44,363 nt of DNA, from positions 1 through 44,363 of the forward strand of contig CAMOYI010000006.1 of assembly GCA_946629885.1 (NCBI GenBank), given 5' to 3'. A model generated the notes under the pieces. That model was not told the DNA's origin, did not search any database, and was given only the letters and a program-made list of their open reading frames with translations. The DNA comes from an uncultured Mycoplasmatota bacterium. Its GTDB lineage: Bacteria > Bacillota_I > Bacilli_A > RF39 > UBA660. Within the stretch, counting starts at the first letter, position 1; each line of letters begins with the position of its first letter. Positions 15,992 to 24,081 of the stretch are shown piece after piece. The position numbers were made by a program, and so were the translations under genes.

Positions 15992-18112
15992 ATGAAAGAA
16001 AGAATATTAACTATTTTAAAAGGTGAACAGAATGCAATTACTACAGATGAATTGTGTTCAAGGCTAGATGCAAACGTGGAAGAAATACAGCGAGTACAAG
16101 AAATACTTAATGAAATGGTACAAAATTTCGAAGTTTATTATACTAATAAAGGTAAATATATATTATTCGAAAACTGTAAAGACATAGAAATCGGCGAAAT
16201 AGATGTCCATCCAAAAGGATTTGGATTTTTACTATTGCCTGGTGATGATGTACACATCGATAAAAACATGTTAAACGGTGCAATCGATGGCGATATCGTA
16301 ATAGTAGAAATAACTTCTAGAAAACCCAAACTAGAAGGTAGAGTCTTAAAAATTGCCAAGAGAAATTTAAATAATTTGGTAGGCGAGGTTAAATTTATTC
16401 ATGGAAAGCCATTCATGAAATTAGAGGATAGAAGATCACTTATTATAGAACTTGATTCTAAGACTACTAGAGACTGTGTGGATGGCACAATTATTACTGC
16501 AAGTATAATAAAGGAAGTCAGAAAAAACTATTATTTAGCTAGAGTAAAAGATATTGTTGGTCATAAAGATGATGCAGGTGTAGACATATTGACTATTGCG
16601 TATAAACACGAAATTTACCCAGATTTTAGTGAAAAAGCAATGAAAGAGACTGAATCAATACCAACCGAAGTGGGAGAAAGTGAACTCGTTGGACGAACAG
16701 ATTTAACAGATAAGGTAATATTTACTATAGATGGAGCAGATACAAAAGATATCGACGATGCGATAAGCTTAGAAGAGAAAAATGGAAATTATTTACTAGG
16801 AGTACACATCGCAGATGTAAGTTATTATGTAAAAGAAAACTCACAACTTAATTATGATGCAATGCATAGAGGAACGAGCTCTTATTTAGCAGATACAGTT
16901 ATACCGATGCTGCCACATAAGTTATCAAATGGAATATGTTCTTTAAATGAAGGTGTAATAAGATTGACTGAATCCTGTGTCATGGAAATAAATAAAGAGG
17001 GAAAAGTTATAGATTACGACATTTTTCCAAGCTATATAAAGTCTAGAAAGAAAATGACTTACGAACATGTCAACGACATATTAATGCGCGACATTGTCGA
17101 ACCTGGTTATGAAGAATTTGTCGATATTCTTAAAAAAATGAATGAATTGGCACATATTCTTCGCAAGAGAAAAGTTAAAAGAGGTTATATCGATTTTGGA
17201 ATAGACGAAGCTAAAATATATTGCGATGAAAACGGAAGAGCTAAAGAAATCAAAAGAATTATTAGAGAAGATGGAGAAAAACTAATCGAAGACTTCATGA
17301 TTATTGCAAACGAAACAGTAGCGTCACACATCTATAACATGGATTTGCCATTTGTGTATAGAGTACACGATATTCCGAGTAGAGAAAAAATAGATGACTT
17401 TATGAAATTTGTGTCAATCCTAGGATATAGTGTAAATGCCGATTTAAATAAGTTGACGCCTATCACTTTACAGAATATACTAAAGCAGTTGGAGGATAAG
17501 CCGGAGTATTTGGTATTATCTTCAAACTTATTAAGAAGTATGAAAAAAGCTAAATATCAGGTCGAAAACATTGGTCACTTTGGTCTCGGAAGTGAAACTT
17601 ACACTCACTTTACAAGTCCAATTAGAAGATATCCAGATTTGACAGTTCATAGACTGCTTCGAAAATATATATTCGATAAAGATATAATTTCTAGTACTAA
17701 AAACGATTTTACTGACAAACTAAGCGAAATCGCCGATATATCTAGTGATAGAGAATTAAAAGCCCAAGAAGCTGAAAGAGAAGTAGACGATATGAAGATG
17801 GCAGAATACATGGAAGGCCATATAGGAGAAGAATACGATGGTATTATCTCTGGACTAATGAATTTTGGCTTCTTTGTACAATTAGATAATCTTATAGAGG
17901 GATTAGTACATATAAGTACATTAAAGAAAGACTATTACAACTATAATCCAGATATCATGGCTATAGTAGGTGAATCACATAAAAAAATGTTTAGACTAGG
18001 AGATAAAGTAAGAGTAAAAGTGATAGATGCCTCTAAAGAAAATAAAACGATAGACTTTGAACTAGTCGAGGGGGATAAAAATGCAAATAATAAACAGGAA
18101 AGCAAGATTTAA
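15992..18112 (+). CDS. rnr: Ribonuclease R
   Basis: 706 aa, normal length. N-terminal winged helix (1-60), cold-shock-type OB domains (GEIDVHPKGFGFLL near 66), RNB catalytic domain with TIDGADTKDIDDAISL carrying the metal-binding aspartates, HFTSPIRRYPDL, and a C-terminal S1 domain (GEEYDGIISGLMNFGFFVQL). It is a processive 3'-5' exonuclease that degrades structured RNA and, with SmpB and tmRNA, the mRNA of stalled ribosomes. Overlaps smpB by 32 bases. Confidence 0.95.
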   Translation: MKERILTILKGEQNAITTDELCSRLDANVEEIQRVQEILNEMVQNFEVYYTNKGKYILFENCKDIEIGEIDVHPKGFGFLLLPGDDVHIDKNMLNGAIDGDIVIVEITSRKPKLEGRVLKIAKRNLNNLVGEVKFIHGKPFMKLEDRRSLIIELDSKTTRDCVDGTIITASIIKEVRKNYYLARVKDIVGHKDDAGVDILTIAYKHEIYPDFSEKAMKETESIPTEVGESELVGRTDLTDKVIFTIDGADTKDIDDAISLEEKNGNYLLGVHIADVSYYVKENSQLNYDAMHRGTSSYLADTVIPMLPHKLSNGICSLNEGVIRLTESCVMEINKEGKVIDYDIFPSYIKSRKKMTYEHVNDILMRDIVEPGYEEFVDILKKMNELAHILRKRKVKRGYIDFGIDEAKIYCDENGRAKEIKRIIREDGEKLIEDFMIIANETVASHIYNMDLPFVYRVHDIPSREKIDDFMKFVSILGYSVNADLNKLTPITLQNILKQLEDKPEYLVLSSNLLRSMKKAKYQVENIGHFGLGSETYTHFTSPIRRYPDLTVHRLLRKYIFDKDIISSTKNDFTDKLSEIADISSDRELKAQEAEREVDDMKMAEYMEGHIGEEYDGIISGLMNFGFFVQLDNLIEGLVHISTLKKDYYNYNPDIMAIVGESHKKMFRLGDKVRVKVIDASKENKTIDFELVEGDKNANNKQESKI

Positions 18113-18503
18113 TTATTTCATCGATAGAGAAGTAGAAGCTGGAATTGTATTAACAGGTACAGAGATAAAATCTATAAGAAAAGGTAGTGCCAATTTTAAC
18201 GATGCCTATATAACTATTAAAAATGGCGAAGCTTATGTCATAAACATGTATATTGCCAAATACGAAGATGGAAATAGATTTAATCACGATGAGCGAAGAA
18301 CGAGAAAGTTATTATTACACAAAAGTGAAATAAAACATATCGGTAATGAACTTAAAAATACGGGTATTACATTAGTACCATTGAAATTATATTTTAAGGG
18401 TAACTACGCAAAAGTAACAATTGGAGTTGCTAGAGGTAAAAAGCTTTACGATAAAAGAGAAACTATAAAACAAAGAGACTTAGAACGAGAAACAAGAAGA
18501 TAA
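18081..18503 (+). CDS. smpB: SsrA-binding protein SmpB
   Basis: 140 aa. Motifs NRKARFNYFI, EAGIVLTGTEIKSIRKG, MYIAKYEDGNRFNHDERRTRKLLLH (in parts) and LYFKGNYAKVTIGVARGKKLYDKRETIKQRD are all diagnostic. SmpB escorts tmRNA into stalled ribosomes. The start lies inside rnr with GGGGG 6 nt upstream, implying coupling. Its RNA partner ssrA follows at once. Confidence 0.96.
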   Translation: MQIINRKARFNYFIDREVEAGIVLTGTEIKSIRKGSANFNDAYITIKNGEAYVINMYIAKYEDGNRFNHDERRTRKLLLHKSEIKHIGNELKNTGITLVPLKLYFKGNYAKVTIGVARGKKLYDKRETIKQRDLERETRR

Positions 18504-18510
18504 TGACTAC

Positions 18511-18539
18511 TTGCAGGTTTAAGAACAATATGGTATAAT
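18511..18539 (+). promoter_or_regulatory. Promoter of ssrA
   Basis: TTGCAG (18511-18516), 17-nt spacer, TGG + TATAAT (18534-18539). Predicted start is a few bases before the mature 5' end at 18553, leaving a short leader for RNase P removal. Confidence 0.75.
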
Positions 18540-18552
18540 TTCAAGTACTTAC

Positions 18553-18919
18553 GGGGCCGTAATTTGGTTTCGACAGAGTATTGATTTGGTCTAACTGCAA
18601 GTAGAAGTTCATCTTCAACGAACAAAAATAAATTAAATGACAAAAATACAAGCGCATTTGGCGCTCCTGCACTAGCTTTTGCCTAAGATAGGTATTGGTG
18701 CATTCCATGTTGAGTTGACTTAGGGCTCGATATTGGGATTCATATTACTAAGTTATATCTGTATGCCAGTCTAAAGCATATAGAAGAATTTAATTAGACT
18801 TACTTGCTAGAGGGTTTTCGATACCTTAATCTTGTGAGGAAATTTTAATATCGAATAAACTTGTAGACGTTATTCTGAATGTACTTTGGACAGCGGTTCG
18901 AGTCCGCTCGGTTCCACCA
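18553..18919 (+). ncRNA. ssrA: Transfer-messenger RNA (tmRNA)
   Basis: About 367 nt. The 5' end GGGGCCG pairs with CGGTTCC (18909-18915) to form the acceptor stem, followed by A and encoded CCA (18917-18919). TTTGGTTTCGACAG near the 5' end and GGTTCGAGTCCGC in the T arm are hallmark sequences. The tag frame is read as 18639-18686: DKNTSAFGAPALAFA then TAA. The resume codon GAC is inferred from the DKN opening I recall for mycoplasma tags; a resume point up to a few codons earlier is possible. The -AFA ending differs from the usual -LAA. Confidence 0.93.
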
Positions 18920-18929
18920 ATGTGATTGC

Positions 18930-18950
18930 AAGAGCAATTGCTCTTTTTTT
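18930..18950 (+). terminator. Terminator of ssrA
   Basis: AAGAGC (18930-18935), loop AATT, GCTCTT (18940-18945), T-tract to 18950. Confidence 0.8.
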
Positions 18951-18963
18951 ATTATAAGAGAAA

Positions 18964-18972
18964 TGCTATAAT
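18964..18972 (+). promoter_or_regulatory. Extended -10 promoter of the 18993 gene
   Basis: TGCTATAAT at 18964-18972, 20 nt before the ATG; TGGTGA is the ribosome binding site. Confidence 0.6.
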
Positions 18973-18992
18973 ACGACTCAAATGGTGATATT

Positions 18993-19961
18993 ATGGAAGA
19001 AATTATTGAATTATCAAATATACTTACAAGATTTACAGGAGTGGTCATGTACTGTAGTTATGCTAGAGAAACCAATAATGCGTATTTACTTAGTCTAATA
19101 GATGGATTTAAAGACTTTAGCAAAATTGTAAATCCAGAACAACTAAAAAATAATTTCATGGAAGAAATAGGTAAAATTCACGAATTGGGATTCGACTTAT
19201 TTACAAGACTAGAGAGAATCTATAGACTTTATGGCATCACTACATTTGATGGTTGTGTCGAAAGAATACTTGAGATATGGAGTAATAATCATATAAACAA
19301 TCCAGAATTAATTAAAAACACGTTACTCAATCTTTCGGACATGTACAATTCTTACCCTGGTACGAGATCAGAAATTCGAAAATTTGCTACTAAATCTTTA
19401 GAACAACTATATGTCGATATGTTTTACGATGGTATGCTTGATCCAATGGCTAGTATTGGCACTTCTCATGAACCACTATATGCGTTATTACCAGTTGATG
19501 AAAAATTCTTTGATATAAACTTACAAATAATAGCAGATAGACGGATCGATTGGAGTATTTATAGCAATGGCATACATGTATTAGATAGATTATGCCAAGA
19601 TTATGAATCTGCCTGTGCTAATAAAAACGAAAAATTAGCAGCCTATTATCACGATGCCATAATGGCTGCCATAAGGGGCTCTTGTAGTTTATTTAGTAAT
19701 AAATTTTATACACCTGGTGATTTTAAGCCTATAATAATTCGCCCTCCACTATACTTTAGACTATTTGGACAGAACAAATTCTACAGTCATAATCTCGATG
19801 AGAAATTAAAAGAAGAGATTAGGGATTACCTACTAACTGACGAAGGCTTTAATAACCAATGTAATAACGAATTAGGATTATATAAGGATACAAGTGAACA
19901 ATCAGATGTAGAGATAGCCAAAATAGAGGAATTGAGAGCTAAAAGAAAGGAATTCATATAA
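18993..19961 (+). CDS. Hypothetical helical protein
   Basis: 322 aa, soluble, no signal peptide or membrane helix. Mostly alpha-helical composition, with a long first helical block (1-150), a middle containing RRIDWSIYSNGIHVLDRLCQDYESA, a proline-rich loop KPIIIRPPLYFRLFG near 250, and a charged C-terminal helix (IAKIEELRAKRKEFI). I recognise no family or catalytic motif. It has its own promoter directly after ssrA, no clear terminator, and is followed 59 nt later by the pilin-like/GDPD fusion gene. Confidence 0.7.
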   Translation: MEEIIELSNILTRFTGVVMYCSYARETNNAYLLSLIDGFKDFSKIVNPEQLKNNFMEEIGKIHELGFDLFTRLERIYRLYGITTFDGCVERILEIWSNNHINNPELIKNTLLNLSDMYNSYPGTRSEIRKFATKSLEQLYVDMFYDGMLDPMASIGTSHEPLYALLPVDEKFFDINLQIIADRRIDWSIYSNGIHVLDRLCQDYESACANKNEKLAAYYHDAIMAAIRGSCSLFSNKFYTPGDFKPIIIRPPLYFRLFGQNKFYSHNLDEKLKEEIRDYLLTDEGFNNQCNNELGLYKDTSEQSDVEIAKIEELRAKRKEFI

Positions 19962-19994
19962 TATTAAAAATATTGATACAAATGCGATAAAAAA

Positions 19995-20003
19995 TGGTAT
20001 AAT
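19995..20003 (+). promoter_or_regulatory. Extended -10 promoter of the fusion gene
   Basis: TGGTATAAT at 19995-20003; GGAG follows as binding site. TTGATA at 19973-19978 is spaced 19 nt, longer than ideal. Confidence 0.55.
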
Positions 20004-20020
20004 TAAATGGAGTTGATTAT

Positions 20021-21361
20021 ATGAAAAAAATATTATTATTTCTAATTTCGTTTTTACTAGTTACTAATGTCTTTGCAATACCAGTAAAGAATACTATACA
20101 AGATGAAGTTCAGTCTTCGGTTGTTGCCCCTAACGAAACTAGTACAATATTGGGTGAAGAATCTGAACAGAGTGATTCGAGTGACACTGTAACGATAACT
20201 AAATATGAAAACGATTTTTCATCTAACTGTATTGATTTTTCACCAGCTATGAGGGTAATAGGAGTAATTATATTAATACTGAAGATTTCAATTCCTATTA
20301 TAATTATTGTCATGTCATCTATTAATATATACAATACCATTACAAGTGACAAACCTAATGATTATAGTAGTGTTGCAAAAAAAGCTGGCATGTCTATCTT
20401 AGGTGGAGTATTAATATTTTTGTCATCAAATATCATAGATGTAGTTTTCTTAACTGTGACAAATATAATAGGCGTAGAAAAGGAAAATTTAGATATTAAT
20501 TATTGTAGAGAATGTATTTTCCATCCATTAAGTGAAGAATGCGAAAGAAATATTGAACTAAGTGATAATAGAAAATATGGCGAAATCATAGAATTGATCA
20601 CGTCTAGTACCACAACTACTAATGAAGAACAGAGTAGCAAAACCACTTCGACAAAGAATAGTGGAGGTGGCGGAGGTGGAGGCGGCAATAAAAACGTTAA
20701 ATATTCGCCATATAAAAACAGATTATTGCCAAATAGACCTTTTTCAAGTGGAGATTACGGTCTTTGGATAGCGCATCAAAAGAACACTAAAGCTGCCATT
20801 CAGGATGCTTTATCAAAAGGATTTTATGGAATAGAAGTAGATGTTTCAGATATGAACGGACAACTTATTTTGCATCATTCGGGAGTACCAGATGATGGTA
20901 CAACACTAGAAGACTTCCTTAAGATAGCAAAAGAAAATAATATATTAGCAGTACTGGATTTAAAGGTTATAAATAAAAAATATTCTGAAATAGTATCGCT
21001 CGTTAAAAAGCATTATTCCATGGACTCAGTCGTATTTATGGCCATGGAAAAAGATAAACTTGAAGGAATATATAATGTGGATAATACAGCTAGATTGTGG
21101 TACTGTAGAGGAACTGCCGAAACCGGAGCTTACAGCAGATTTGAAAGAGAAAATGTTACAGATGACTTTGCTAGCAAGTTAGAAGGTATTTCGACATTAG
21201 CAAAACTAATAGATAAAGACTTAGTCGACTGGGCTCATGAAAAAGGACTTACTGTTGAAATATTCTCATATATAGACATATTATACTCTGACTATTCTAC
21301 TAGCACTCTTAGGGAATGGGGAGTAGAATATTTCTCAGCAAATGAAATAGATGAAAAATAA
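20021..21361 (+). CDS. VirB2-pilin-like membrane module fused to a GDPD-like domain
   Basis: 446 aa. Signal peptide 1-19; acidic Ser/Thr stretch; two hydrophobic helices at ~78-100 and ~122-148 separated by a short loop, the layout of the T4SS_pilin/VirB2-TrbC family of Firmicutes; Cys-containing segment 160-175; Ser/Thr linker with eight glycines at 215-222; then a domain from ~245 resembling glycerophosphodiester phosphodiesterase: AHQKNT (His252), IEVDV (Glu272, Asp274), LHH (285-286), LDLK (312-315), and the ending AHEKGLTVEIFSYID. The usual HRG is HQK and the usual L(E)IK glutamate is aspartate, so activity is uncertain. Outward-facing phosphodiesterase acting on lipid or teichoic-acid glycerophosphate is plausible. 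Confidence 0.7.
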   Translation: MKKILLFLISFLLVTNVFAIPVKNTIQDEVQSSVVAPNETSTILGEESEQSDSSDTVTITKYENDFSSNCIDFSPAMRVIGVIILILKISIPIIIIVMSSINIYNTITSDKPNDYSSVAKKAGMSILGGVLIFLSSNIIDVVFLTVTNIIGVEKENLDINYCRECIFHPLSEECERNIELSDNRKYGEIIELITSSTTTTNEEQSSKTTSTKNSGGGGGGGGNKNVKYSPYKNRLLPNRPFSSGDYGLWIAHQKNTKAAIQDALSKGFYGIEVDVSDMNGQLILHHSGVPDDGTTLEDFLKIAKENNILAVLDLKVINKKYSEIVSLVKKHYSMDSVVFMAMEKDKLEGIYNVDNTARLWYCRGTAETGAYSRFERENVTDDFASKLEGISTLAKLIDKDLVDWAHEKGLTVEIFSYIDILYSDYSTSTLREWGVEYFSANEIDEK

Positions 21362-21391
21362 TAGGTATAAAATATTGGAGGGAGAAAGAAT

Positions 21392-22654
21392 ATGAAAATA
21401 CCATTTAAAAGTGGCAACATACTATTGCCAAAACAGACAGATATGACGAAATGGAGCGTAGTAGCTTGCGATCAATATACGAGTGAACCAGAATATTGGA
21501 AGAGCGTTGAAGAAATTGTTGGAGATGCTCCAAGTACATTAAAATTGACATTACCAGAAATATATTTGGAAGGTTCTGATGTGGATGAAAGAATCAAAAA
21601 TATTAACAATAATATGGAAGAATTGTTAAAGGAAGATTTCTTTCAAGAATATACTAACTCTATGTTCTATATAAGAAGAACTCAAGCAGATGGAAAAGTT
21701 AGAGAAGGACTTATTGGTGTAGTAGATTTAGAGGATTACTCTTATGAAATTGGTTCTCAAACAATGATTAGAGCTACAGAGAAAACTGTAATCGAAAGAA
21801 TTCCACCAAGGGTAAAGATAAGAGAAAATGCTCCTATCGAATTTCCACATATAATGATTTTAATCGATGATGAAAAGAAAGATATCATTGAATCATTACC
21901 TAGCACATTAACAGAAGAAGATGTTGTTTACGACTTTGATTTAATGAAAAACGGAGGACATATTAAAGGCTATAAACTAAGTGACAGTACGATTGAGAGT
22001 GTCAACGAAAAACTAGAAGCCCTTGCAGATCAGGAATATTTTAATAATAAATATGGTGTGGAAAATAAGGGCGTATTGCTATTTGCAATGGGAGACGGAA
22101 ATCACTCTTTAGCAACTGCAAAAGCATGTTATGAGGCACTAAAGAAAAATATGAGCGAAGAAGAGTATCTTGCTCATCCAGCAAGATATGCACTTGTTGA
22201 ATTAGTAAACCTACATAGTCCTGCACTAGAGTTTGAAGCTATTCACAGAGTTGTCTTCGATACCAATCCTACCGAACTAATTTCTGAATTAAAGAAATAC
22301 TATAATATAAATAGTGATGGAAATGGACAAGAGTTTGTACTAGTGACTCAATCAGGTGAGGAAAAGCTCTATATTTCTAATCCAAAATCAAATATTTCTG
22401 TTGGATCAATTCAAATGTTCCTAGATGAATATCTAAAAAATCATGCTGGCAAAATAGACTATATACATGGCGAGGATGTCACTAGGGATCTTACAAAGAG
22501 CAACCCAAGTAATGTAGGATTTATCTTCAACGCAATGAAAAAGGAAGAATTATTTAAAACAGTTATTTTGGACGGAGCATTGCCAAGAAAGACGTTCTCT
22601 ATGGGACACAGTTATGATAAGAGATATTACTTAGAAGGAAGAAAGATAAAATAA
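21392..22654 (+). CDS. DUF1015 family protein
   Basis: 420 aa, cytosolic. Family marks include VVACDQYTSEPEYW near the N-terminus, YIRRTQADGKVREGLIGVVDLEDY, LFAMGDGNHSLATAKACYE and the typical ending RYYLEGRKI. DUF1015 (COG4198) is widespread in anaerobes and archaea; its reaction is not established to my knowledge. Strong binding site GGAGGGAG before the ATG. The stop is followed in the same frame by a decayed sulfatase-like fragment. Confidence 0.92.
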   Translation: MKIPFKSGNILLPKQTDMTKWSVVACDQYTSEPEYWKSVEEIVGDAPSTLKLTLPEIYLEGSDVDERIKNINNNMEELLKEDFFQEYTNSMFYIRRTQADGKVREGLIGVVDLEDYSYEIGSQTMIRATEKTVIERIPPRVKIRENAPIEFPHIMILIDDEKKDIIESLPSTLTEEDVVYDFDLMKNGGHIKGYKLSDSTIESVNEKLEALADQEYFNNKYGVENKGVLLFAMGDGNHSLATAKACYEALKKNMSEEEYLAHPARYALVELVNLHSPALEFEAIHRVVFDTNPTELISELKKYYNINSDGNGQEFVLVTQSGEEKLYISNPKSNISVGSIQMFLDEYLKNHAGKIDYIHGEDVTRDLTKSNPSNVGFIFNAMKKEELFKTVILDGALPRKTFSMGHSYDKRYYLEGRKIK

Positions 22655-22972
22655 AAAACATCTAAAGAGGTTTTTGACGAACATCTATCTAATTCGTATG
22701 CTTGTGCGTCAAAGATAGTTGGAAACTATATAGAGTGGTTAAGAAGCCAAGATTTTTATAAAGATACAACTATAATTATCATGGGAGATCATACGATAAA
22801 TAAGGATTACAATAGAGTAAATAGAAAATTAGCAAAGGACGAAATATTAGAATTCTGTAAAAGAATAAGTTATAACTTTTTTTCACAAAATTATACAAAA
22901 ATTAATTTTACTACGAATAATCCTGTTTATATTAAAACACTTGAACTTAATGATAAAGACACTTCAATCTGA
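22655..22972 (+). pseudogene. 3' remnant of a sulfatase/LTA-synthase-like gene
   Basis: Directly after the DUF1015 stop, and in its frame, the translation reads EVFDEHLSNSYACASKIVG then NYIEWLRSQDFYKDTTIIIM then GDH. This is the alkaline-phosphatase-superfamily segment seen in MdoB/LtaS-type phosphoglycerol transferases (SNSxYxCDxxVxxFIEWIKxQDFYxxTTIVIxGDH). There is no start codon or ribosome binding site for it, the N-terminal membrane part and nucleophile are missing, and the sequence after GDH no longer resembles the family. It ends at TGA 22970-22972. A small frame from ATG 22781 exists but is not a credible gene. This is the only gene-free stretch over 300 bases. Confidence 0.7.
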
Positions 22973-22983
22973 AGTGTCTATTT
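22957..22983. terminator. Bidirectional terminator
   Basis: 10-bp stem AGACACTTCA (22957-22966) / TGAAGTGTCT (22970-22979), 3-nt loop. It holds the stop of the convergent binding-protein gene and the end of the sulfatase remnant. Confidence 0.75.
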
Positions 22984-23964
22984 ATTATAGAAGTTATTTA
23001 CTAAATCTTCATATGGAACATATTCTTTAATCTCACCAGAATTAATTATGATATCCTCAAGATTTTTAAAAAGTTTTTCCTCGATATATGGATTATCTAG
23101 CCAACTGTCAGCTTGTTTATATCTTTCTACAATATCGGTTAAATCGTTAATAGATGTATCAGGAAATTGATCTATTATGATCTCAGAAATTGTTTTAGAA
23201 TCGTTTTCTTTGACAAACTCAAGTCCTCTTGCAATTGCTTTTGTGAAACCTTCAATTATATCTTTATTTTTTTCTATGTAACTCTTTTTTGCGTTAAACG
23301 CAGTATATGGCATCTCACCAGACTTTTCTCCGATAGATGCAACTATGTGACCCAACCCCATTTTTTCTAACTTAGTAGCATTTGGTTCAAATAGGTTTAC
23401 ATAGTCTCCAGTGCCGGAAATAAATGCACTTGTAAGTGAAGCAAAGTCTACAGATGTATTTATTTTTACATCACTTTTAGAAATACTCGTATTTTTTAAT
23501 GCATTTTCAAAATTTAATTCTGGCATTCCACCAATTCTACCAGCTAGTACTTCGCTTCCTTTTAACATATCCCAATTAAAATTATCAATTTTTTTTCTAC
23601 TTACGATGAATTGACCATCTCTTTTTGTTAAACCTGCAAATGACTGTATATAATCTTTTGTCTTACCATTATAGACATAGATTGTAGCTTCTGGCCCACA
23701 AAATCCAATATCAATATCTCCGCTTAAAACAGCGGCTGCAACATTGTTCGCACCACTTATTAATACGATTTCAACGTCTAAACCCTCTTTTTCAAAATAT
23801 TTAAGTTCTTTAGAAACATATAGTGGAGCATAAAAAGCGCTGTGTGTTACTTCACCAAGAGTAATTTTCTTTAAATTACTTTTTGTCTTATTATTGCTGC
23901 AACCAGAGAATAAAATGCATGAACAAATTATCAAAAATATAAAAACATATAATATTTTTTTCAT
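22978..23964 (-). CDS. ABC transporter substrate-binding lipoprotein (NMT1/SsuA/ThiY type)
   Basis: 328 aa. Signal peptide with lipobox LFSGC (lipidated Cys21 or near), then ITLGEVTHSAFYAPLYVSKEL, YFEKEGLDVEIVLISGANNVAAAVLSGDIDIGFCGPE (in parts), and GEMPYTAFNAKKSYIEKN: the NMT1/THI5-like fold that binds aromatic, thiamine-precursor or sulfonate-type ligands. The ligand cannot be told. No permease or ATPase gene is next to it and there is no riboswitch in the ~117 nt upstream gap. RBS AAGGTGG precedes the ATG. Confidence 0.88.
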   Translation of the reverse strand: MKKILYVFIFLIICSCILFSGCSNNKTKSNLKKITLGEVTHSAFYAPLYVSKELKYFEKEGLDVEIVLISGANNVAAAVLSGDIDIGFCGPEATIYVYNGKTKDYIQSFAGLTKRDGQFIVSRKKIDNFNWDMLKGSEVLAGRIGGMPELNFENALKNTSISKSDVKINTSVDFASLTSAFISGTGDYVNLFEPNATKLEKMGLGHIVASIGEKSGEMPYTAFNAKKSYIEKNKDIIEGFTKAIARGLEFVKENDSKTISEIIIDQFPDTSINDLTDIVERYKQADSWLDNPYIEEKLFKNLEDIIINSGEIKEYVPYEDLVNNFYNK

Positions 23965-24044
23965 TTAACCACCTTACAGCGTATTTTATGTATTTTAGAA
24001 ACAAGTGTTACTGCGATATAACTATTTACAATTAAAAAATGTTT

Positions 24045-24053
24045 TGTTAAAAT
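24045..24053 (+). promoter_or_regulatory. Extended -10 promoter of the coiled-coil gene
   Basis: TGTTAAAAT at 24045-24053; ribosome binding site AGGGAGATG before the ATG at 24082. Confidence 0.5.
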
Positions 24054-24081
24054 ATATCTAGAATAGTAGGGAGATGCTAGT

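Noticed and set aside
18845-19048. Minus-strand open frame containing WWNRADSNR
   Set aside because: This is the well-known false protein read from the antisense of tRNA/tmRNA T arms; it lies over the 3' end of ssrA.
20500-20688. Minus-strand frame starting MPPPPPPPP
   Set aside because: Antisense of the polyglycine linker of the fusion protein.
22781-22972. 63-codon frame starting MGDHTINK as an independent gene
   Set aside because: It lacks a binding site, and the same frame continues upstream into sulfatase-like sequence, so it is part of the remnant.
23965-24081. Possible thiamine riboswitch upstream of the NMT1-like binding protein
   Set aside because: The gap is only about 117 nt and shows none of the conserved TPP-riboswitch sequences; it also has to hold the divergent promoter.
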